A DNA stretch of 64,000 nt from NCBI RefSeq assembly GCF_000759715.1, contig NZ_BBLU01000003.1, forward strand, positions 182,298-246,297, read 5' to 3'. Origin of the DNA: Demequina mangrovi. GTDB lineage: Bacteria; Actinomycetota; Actinomycetes; Actinomycetales; Demequinaceae. Under the pieces are notes generated by a model that saw only the letters and a list, made by a program, of their open reading frames with translations, was not told the DNA's origin and did no database searches. Both the position numbers and the translations under genes were made by a program. Within the stretch, counting starts at the first letter, position 1. Each line of letters begins with the position of its first letter. Shown in pieces: positions 62,142-64,000 of this stretch.

Positions 62142-62663
62142 TCAGCACTCGCGAGCGGGGCGCTCGATGCGGAGCCGAGGCGCCTCCGCATCGTCCGGCG
62201 GGACGAGCACGTCGAAACGCCCCTCTCCCTCGAGCCGGACGACCGCGAGACCCGCGCGCGACGGCGGGCCCTCGTCAAGCCTCATCACCGCCTGCTCGGC
62301 GCCGCCGTCCCTGCTCATGAGATTGACCGCATGGCAGGGACTCGGCAGCTCCAGCAGCTCGGCCTCGGCGCCGCCGTCGAAGGTCAGGACCTGGTGCGAG
62401 ACGACGGTCACCGTCGCGCCGTCGATGCGCAGCACCACGTCCGCACCGACGGGACAGAACATGCGAGTGACGCCCGGGATCGCCGAGAAGGACCCCGGCC
62501 TGCTCAGCTCCGCGATGCTCAAGCGCCACGGGGAGAGATCGGGCGCATGACGCGCGCTGTCCTCGAACGAGACGAGCTCGGTGGTGAAGCCGGCGCCGTT
62601 GAACCACGGGACGCGCGTCCGCGCGGCGAAGGTGCGGGCGAGGGCGGGAGGCGTCTCGGTCAT
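62142..62663 (-). CDS. HutD/Ves family protein
   Basis: This is a 173-residue beta-barrel (cupin-like) protein of the HutD family: WFNGAGFTTELVSF near the start, WRLSIAELSRPGSFSAIPGV in the core, and a short acidic C-terminal strand. HutD is often near histidine utilisation genes and may bind formimino-glutamate-like ligands, but no hut genes are here. I chose the ATG at 62663 over a longer reading to 62753, which would cross a palindrome. Confidence 0.8.
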   Translation of the reverse strand: MTETPPALARTFAARTRVPWFNGAGFTTELVSFEDSARHAPDLSPWRLSIAELSRPGSFSAIPGVTRMFCPVGADVVLRIDGATVTVVSHQVLTFDGGAEAELLELPSPCHAVNLMSRDGGAEQAVMRLDEGPPSRAGLAVVRLEGEGRFDVLVPPDDAEAPRLRIERPAREC

Positions 62664-62695
62664 GGCGACGATCCTCGCAGCCCCGTCGAGACGCC

Positions 62696-62713
62696 GGACG
62701 ATGCGCATCGTCC
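62696..62713. repeat. 18-bp perfect palindrome made of two GGACGATGC words
   Basis: GGACGATGC (62696-62704) is followed directly by its complement GCATCGTCC (62705-62713). It lies in the divergent gap between hutD and the membrane-protein gene, 26 bases upstream of a -10-like TACGCT at 62739-62744. It could be an operator, or a chance back-to-back pair of a frequent genomic word. Confidence 0.6.
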
Positions 62714-62776
62714 CCGCCCTCCGGCGCGTCGGCGCCGGTACGCTCCGAAGCAACGACGATGCGGAACGGAGCGCGC

Positions 62777-63811
62777 ATGACGGACGGCACCTCGCGGATC
62801 CCGTTGCGTGAACGCGCGCAGACCTCGATCGAGCTCACCGCGACGGGGCTCGGCGCCGTGGCCTTCACCGTGGTCGCCGCGGCCGCGCTGCCGGTGTTCG
62901 GGCTGGATCCCGCGCCGATCGCAGGGCCGGGCTCTCTCGGGCAGTACGCGGCCCTCGCCTCGGCCGTCGCGGCGATGCTGGCCTTCGCCGCCGGGCGCTA
63001 CATGCTCCACACGCAGGGCCGCCCGCGCATCGCCGGCGCGCTCGATGTGATCGACGTGGTGGCGCTCGCCTTCGCGCACGGCATCATCGCGCTGCTGAGC
63101 TGGACGCTCACGGCGGTGATCCTGTCCGACGCGTTCATCGGCGCGACCGTGTTCTGGCTGCCGATCCTCGCGCTCAGCGGCGCGACGGCGGCCGTGTCCG
63201 CCTACGTGGCCTTCCTCTCGGCGGCGCATATGGAGGCGCAGCTGCTCGCGATCGTGCTCGCGGTGTTCCTGGTCCTGGGCGTGCTCGCCAGCATGCTCAC
63301 CACGAGCGATCCGGACTGGTGGAAGATCCACCTCAGCACGCTCGGCGTCTCGCACGATGTCTCGGCGCTCGCCTTCAACCTCACGCTCGTCGTCGCCGGC
63401 GTCCTGGTGACCATCCTCGCGCGCGCCGCGACGCGGGACGTGCCCACCGCGACGGCGCATGGCGTCGCACGGGTGCGGCTCTCGCTCATCATCGTCGGGG
63501 TGTTCCTCGGGCTCGTCGGGGTGTTCCACGTCGACACTCACTTCTGGATCCACACCTTCGTCGCGAGCGGCATGGCCGTCGCGTTCGGCGTGCTGACCTT
63601 CCGCCTCCACGCGTGGGTGCCGGGGATCTCGCGGGCCTTCCTCCCCGTCGGGTGGGGCTTCGTCGCGGTGATCGTGATCCAGGCGACGTTCTTCGCGATC
63701 GGTTACTGGTCGCTCACGGCGGTCGAGCTGGTCGCCGGGGTGCTGGTCTTCACCTGGATCATCCTGTTCCTGCGCCAGGTCGGGGCGCTGCAGGCCGATA
63801 CCCCGGCCTGA
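62777..63811 (+). CDS. Polytopic membrane protein (DUF998-like)
   Basis: This is a 344-residue protein with about 8-9 membrane helices and short loops. A repeated feature is VGVFHVDTHFWIHTFVASG in the second half, with an H-x-D-x-H pattern at a helix end. It looks like DUF998-type membrane proteins, whose role is unknown. GGAG lies before the ATG at 62777; an ATG at 62759 is possible. A -10-like TACGCT at 62739 fits a short leader. Confidence 0.68.
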   Translation: MTDGTSRIPLRERAQTSIELTATGLGAVAFTVVAAAALPVFGLDPAPIAGPGSLGQYAALASAVAAMLAFAAGRYMLHTQGRPRIAGALDVIDVVALAFAHGIIALLSWTLTAVILSDAFIGATVFWLPILALSGATAAVSAYVAFLSAAHMEAQLLAIVLAVFLVLGVLASMLTTSDPDWWKIHLSTLGVSHDVSALAFNLTLVVAGVLVTILARAATRDVPTATAHGVARVRLSLIIVGVFLGLVGVFHVDTHFWIHTFVASGMAVAFGVLTFRLHAWVPGISRAFLPVGWGFVAVIVIQATFFAIGYWSLTAVELVAGVLVFTWIILFLRQVGALQADTPA

Positions 63812-63897
63812 GCGGTCGCCCCGCGGCACCGCCCCGCGGCCCACCTCGGCACCGCGCCGCGGCCCGTGGCACCCTGGCAGGGAAGCCCGGGAGAGCG

Positions 63898-64000
63898 ATG
63901 GCGGACGATGCGCGCACACGTCGCCGGCGCGGGCGCGCCTGGGCCGGCGGCGCGAGCCGCGCGGTCGCGAGCCTTGCGACCCTCGAGTCGTTCCCGGGCG
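63898..64000 (+). CDS. Start of an unidentified gene, cut by the window edge
   Basis: An ORF open for 34 codons to the end of the window, beginning [20 protein letters not shown]. The Arg-rich start followed by Ala/Gly is not diagnostic. GGGAGA lies 3-4 bases before the ATG. The start overlaps a GGACGATGC word. The product cannot be named. Confidence 0.4.
   Translation, partial: MADDARTRRRRGRAWAGGASRAVASLATLESFPG

Overview
This 64 kb window is very GC-rich (roughly 70% or more by eye). It reads as the chromosome of a high-GC Gram-positive actinobacterium, most likely Micrococcales near Cellulomonadaceae or Demequinaceae. The clues are a Cellulomonas-type cellobiose phosphorylase, coenzyme F420 biosynthesis genes, an HspR/HAIR-controlled dnaK operon, a class F sortase with RskA-type anti-sigma factors, and many genes that begin a few bases after a TAnnnT -10 box with no ribosome binding site (leaderless mRNAs). 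No phage, transposase or CRISPR array is visible. The family placement is inference.

Layout. 1-2.3 kb: a small HTH gene (partial) diverging from TrkH/TrkA potassium uptake. 2.3-9.5 kb: exported alkaline phosphatase; a DUF4397 - class F sortase - ECF sigma - RskA anti-sigma operon; a single polypeptide that fuses a sigma-like half to an anti-sigma half; a DUF4349 lipoprotein. 9.5-16.4 kb: cellobiose phosphorylase with LacI-type operators, an NfeD/flotillin pair, dcd, and a membrane-anchored protein. 16.4-20 kb: TPP riboswitch and a thiamine ABC transporter. 20-21.7 kb: an atypical SDR and a PEP-mutase-like protein. 21.8-30.3 kb: a pyrimidine/hydantoin catabolic operon (nitrilase, dihydropyrimidinase, LLM oxidoreductase, four-gene ABC transporter) diverging from a MocR regulator. 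30.4-36.7 kb: a putative F420-0 ABC transporter with cofD, converging on cofC, cofE and an F420-dependent LLM oxidoreductase. 36.8-38.6 kb: GNAT, rhodanese and SnoaL-like genes. 38.7-42.8 kb: dnaK-grpE-dnaJ-hspR. 42.8-47.7 kb: TetR, three stacked perfect hairpins, a degenerate GGDEF protein, and a 1059-residue sigma/anti-sigma/membrane/surface fusion. 47.7-54.9 kb: DJ-1 protein, Bcr/CflA transporter, class I ribonucleotide reductase with class Ic-like beta subunit, upp. 55-56.8 kb: tadA, FUSC protein, tRNA-Ser(CGA). 56.8-58.7 kb: a less GC-rich stretch of small membrane proteins. 58.8-64 kb: TetR - MFS - M20 amidohydrolase operon, HutD, a DUF998-like membrane protein, and a truncated ORF at the edge.

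How the parts work together. Two themes stand out. First, envelope signalling: a conventional sigma/anti-sigma pair, a sigma-like/anti-sigma fusion, and a large sigma factor joined to its own anti-sigma domain, membrane segment, repetitive stalk and outside domain all lie within 45 kb. Second, F420: biosynthesis, a putative F420-0 transporter and two F420-type oxidoreductases sit beside reductive-type pyrimidine catabolism. No dihydropyrimidine dehydrogenase is visible, which suggests an F420H2-linked first step. Regulation is unusually legible: TPP riboswitch, HAIR boxes, candidate NrdR, CebR-like, MocR and TetR operators, and many hairpin terminators. Positions and motifs were read by eye; family names rest on motif recognition, not database searches.
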